Shown: positions 62,722-64,000 of the stretch, piece after piece
How positions within the stretch are numbered: position 1 is the first letter of the stretch
How the letters are laid out: every line of letters starts with the position of its first letter
Source of the DNA: an uncultured Candidatus Actinomarina sp.
GTDB lineage: Bacteria > Actinomycetota > Acidimicrobiia > Actinomarinales > Actinomarinaceae
DNA: 64,000 bases
Direction: 5' to 3'
Assembly (NCBI GenBank): GCA_902610815.1
Contig: CACLXG010000002.1
Coordinates: 64,834-128,833 of the forward strand
Made by a program: the position numbers and the translations under genes
The notes under the pieces: model-generated
What the model saw: the letters and a program-made list of their open reading frames with translations, nothing else
Told to the model about the DNA's origin: nothing
Databases searched by the model: none

Positions 62722-63516
62722 ATGAGTCAAAAACAAGTTCTCATGAGTTCTCCCGATTATTTTAAAGTTGAGTACGCCATTAATCCATGGATGGTTGCAG
62801 GAGTAACTGTTGATTTAGATTTGGCAAAAGATCAGTGGAATAATTTAAAATCTACAATTGAAAAAGCAGAAGCAGAAGTAAAAGTAGTACCTCCATCTGA
62901 GGAATATCCGGATCTTGTATTTACAGCAAATTCGGGAATAATAAATGATAAAAATGTTCTCATCGCTAATTTCAAATATGAAGAAAGACGCGGTGAAGAA
63001 GATTTATATATGAACTGGTTTAGCAATAATGGCTATAGTGTTGGACGAATACCTTCAGAATTTAAATTCGAGGGGAGAGGCGATGCTTTTGTTTATGGCG
63101 ATTATTTAGTTGGGTCATACGGCATTCGAAGTGACAAAGAAGCTCTGCTTTTTATAGCAGAAGAATTTCAACTAGAACCAATCATTACTGAGCTAGCTCA
63201 AGAAAAGTTTTATCATCTAGATACTTGTTTTCAACAATTTCCTACTGGAGATGCCATTTTTTATCCAGAGGCATTTAAAGACCAATCATTAAGTGCATTT
63301 GAAAGTTTATTTAATCTTATTCCTGTCTCAGAGCACGATGCAAACCAGTTGGCTTGTAATGCAGTTGTAATAAATAACACAGTAATATTTCCTTCAGAAG
63401 ATATTGATGCAATTAAAACTGTGGAGGGACTTGGTCTCAATGCTGAGGTAGCCAATGTGTCTGAGTTTCTGAAATCTGGCGGTGCATGTCAGTGTCTTGT
63501 AATAGCGTTAAACTAA
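62722..63516 (+). CDS. Dimethylarginine dimethylaminohydrolase/amidinotransferase-fold protein
   Basis: 264 residues, DDAH length. PDYFKVEYAINPWM, DLVFTANSGII (D and acidic site), FEGRGDAFVYGDYLVGSYGIRSD, FYHLDTCFQQFPTG (His) and C-terminal GGACQCLV (catalytic Cys) follow the DDAH order. It would hydrolyse dimethylarginine or a related guanidino compound. TAAAAT at 62710-62715 ends 6 nt before ATG, so probably leaderless. Some family members are arginine deiminase-like; the choice is uncertain. Confidence 0.85.
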   Translation: MSQKQVLMSSPDYFKVEYAINPWMVAGVTVDLDLAKDQWNNLKSTIEKAEAEVKVVPPSEEYPDLVFTANSGIINDKNVLIANFKYEERRGEEDLYMNWFSNNGYSVGRIPSEFKFEGRGDAFVYGDYLVGSYGIRSDKEALLFIAEEFQLEPIITELAQEKFYHLDTCFQQFPTGDAIFYPEAFKDQSLSAFESLFNLIPVSEHDANQLACNAVVINNTVIFPSEDIDAIKTVEGLGLNAEVANVSEFLKSGGACQCLVIALN

Positions 63517-63523
63517 AAACAAC

Positions 63524-63967
63524 ATGATTAAAAGACTTTTTAAATTTGTAATTTGGCCTGTGAAAAAAATTGTTTTATTGCCATTTAAATTTTTACTATA
63601 TACATTGTTAATTTTTGTAATTCTTATTTTGTTTTTTCAATACAGGGCAGACTACCAGGTAGACACCAGCCCACTATCTAAAATAGAATATGAAAATTGT
63701 ATAGAAGTAATTGATAGTTATGAAATAACTCTAAATCTTCTATCAGAGTATGTTGAAGAACTAGATAGTGTTCAAAGAGAGTTTTTAGAGGAACGTTTAC
63801 CAGATAATCTCCAAGTGTTGCTCGAACCACAAAAGATAGATCCAGACGAATTTGAAAATATAAAAGGAAGTTTAAAAACCTATCTTCAAGGTGGCAGGCT
63901 CCCTGGGTTTAATGGTAAAGCTTTACTTCCTCAAGCTGCTAGTTTATGTCGGACTGGTTTAGGTTAA
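63524..63967 (+). CDS. Single-helix membrane protein, unknown
   Basis: 147 residues. Basic N-terminus, one hydrophobic helix (about 16-42), and then a helical, acidic soluble part (VIDSYEITLNLLSEYVEELDSVQREFLEERLPDNLQ) with two Cys (CIEVID and SLCRTG). It follows the DDAH-like gene by 7 bp. Not recognised. It ends 33 bp before the window edge. Confidence 0.65.
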   Translation: MIKRLFKFVIWPVKKIVLLPFKFLLYTLLIFVILILFFQYRADYQVDTSPLSKIEYENCIEVIDSYEITLNLLSEYVEELDSVQREFLEERLPDNLQVLLEPQKIDPDEFENIKGSLKTYLQGGRLPGFNGKALLPQAASLCRTGLG

Positions 63968-64000
63968 ATCCAGAACTTTAGCGCTAGATAAATCAATTAA

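Overview
The window is very AT-rich and gene-dense, with short intergenic gaps, many overlapping stop/start codons and several TATAAT boxes only 6-9 nt upstream of start codons, which suggests leaderless transcripts. A class II ribonucleotide reductase, an MshA-like glycosyltransferase, an actinobacterial-style cytochrome b / Rieske / c-type cytochrome operon and Thr-rich linkers in a secreted protease all fit a streamlined, low-GC marine actinobacterium. My best guess is an Acidimicrobiia member of the Ca. Actinomarinales type; this is inferred from gene content and not proven by a marker gene.

Region 1 (1 to about 30.5 kb) is a surface-glycan island. It holds glycosyltransferases of many families (GT2, GT4, GT8, GT25, a GT15-like and an exostosin-like enzyme), a PglK-like ABC flippase, a Wzy/WaaL-type membrane protein, GDP-fucose genes (gmd, fcl), an aminotransferase plus formyltransferase pair for an N-formylated amino sugar, an AsnB-type amidotransferase and a large epimerase-cupin-methyltransferase fusion. 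Gene direction changes often and there are relics (a D-arm-less tRNA-like sequence, a stranded methyltransferase C-terminus), as expected for a frequently rearranged island.

Region 2 (30.5-35.5 kb) is a tandem array of two integrase-less insertions behind a complete tRNA-Val(UAC). Three copies of a 58-bp segment containing the tRNA 3' half (30557, 31258, 35387) bound a roughly 0.7-kb element with one small membrane protein gene and a roughly 4.1-kb element with a giant secreted subtilisin-like protease. Region 3 (35.5-40.1 kb) resumes glycan genes, including a shortened paralog of the epimerase-cupin-methyltransferase fusion.

Region 4 (40-64 kb) is core genome: nrdJ with a probable NrdR box; a three-gene unit with an MshA-like glycosyltransferase; two alpha/beta hydrolases; a SAM hydrolase; RimK/RimB; and two divergent respiratory operons. 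The leftward operon encodes a CcoN-like heme-copper-oxidase subunit I homolog that appears to have lost nearly all metal ligands, with two membrane-anchored cytochromes c. The rightward operon encodes a ferredoxin, a split b6f-type cytochrome b, a Rieske protein and a two-heme cytochrome c, followed by NfeD and SPFH genes. Three proteins of the two operons share a short N-terminal domain (RSAEARA...GISV) that I do not recognise, and two carry it on a perfect 199-bp DNA repeat. The window closes with LysE, GNAT, DDAH-like and hypothetical genes.
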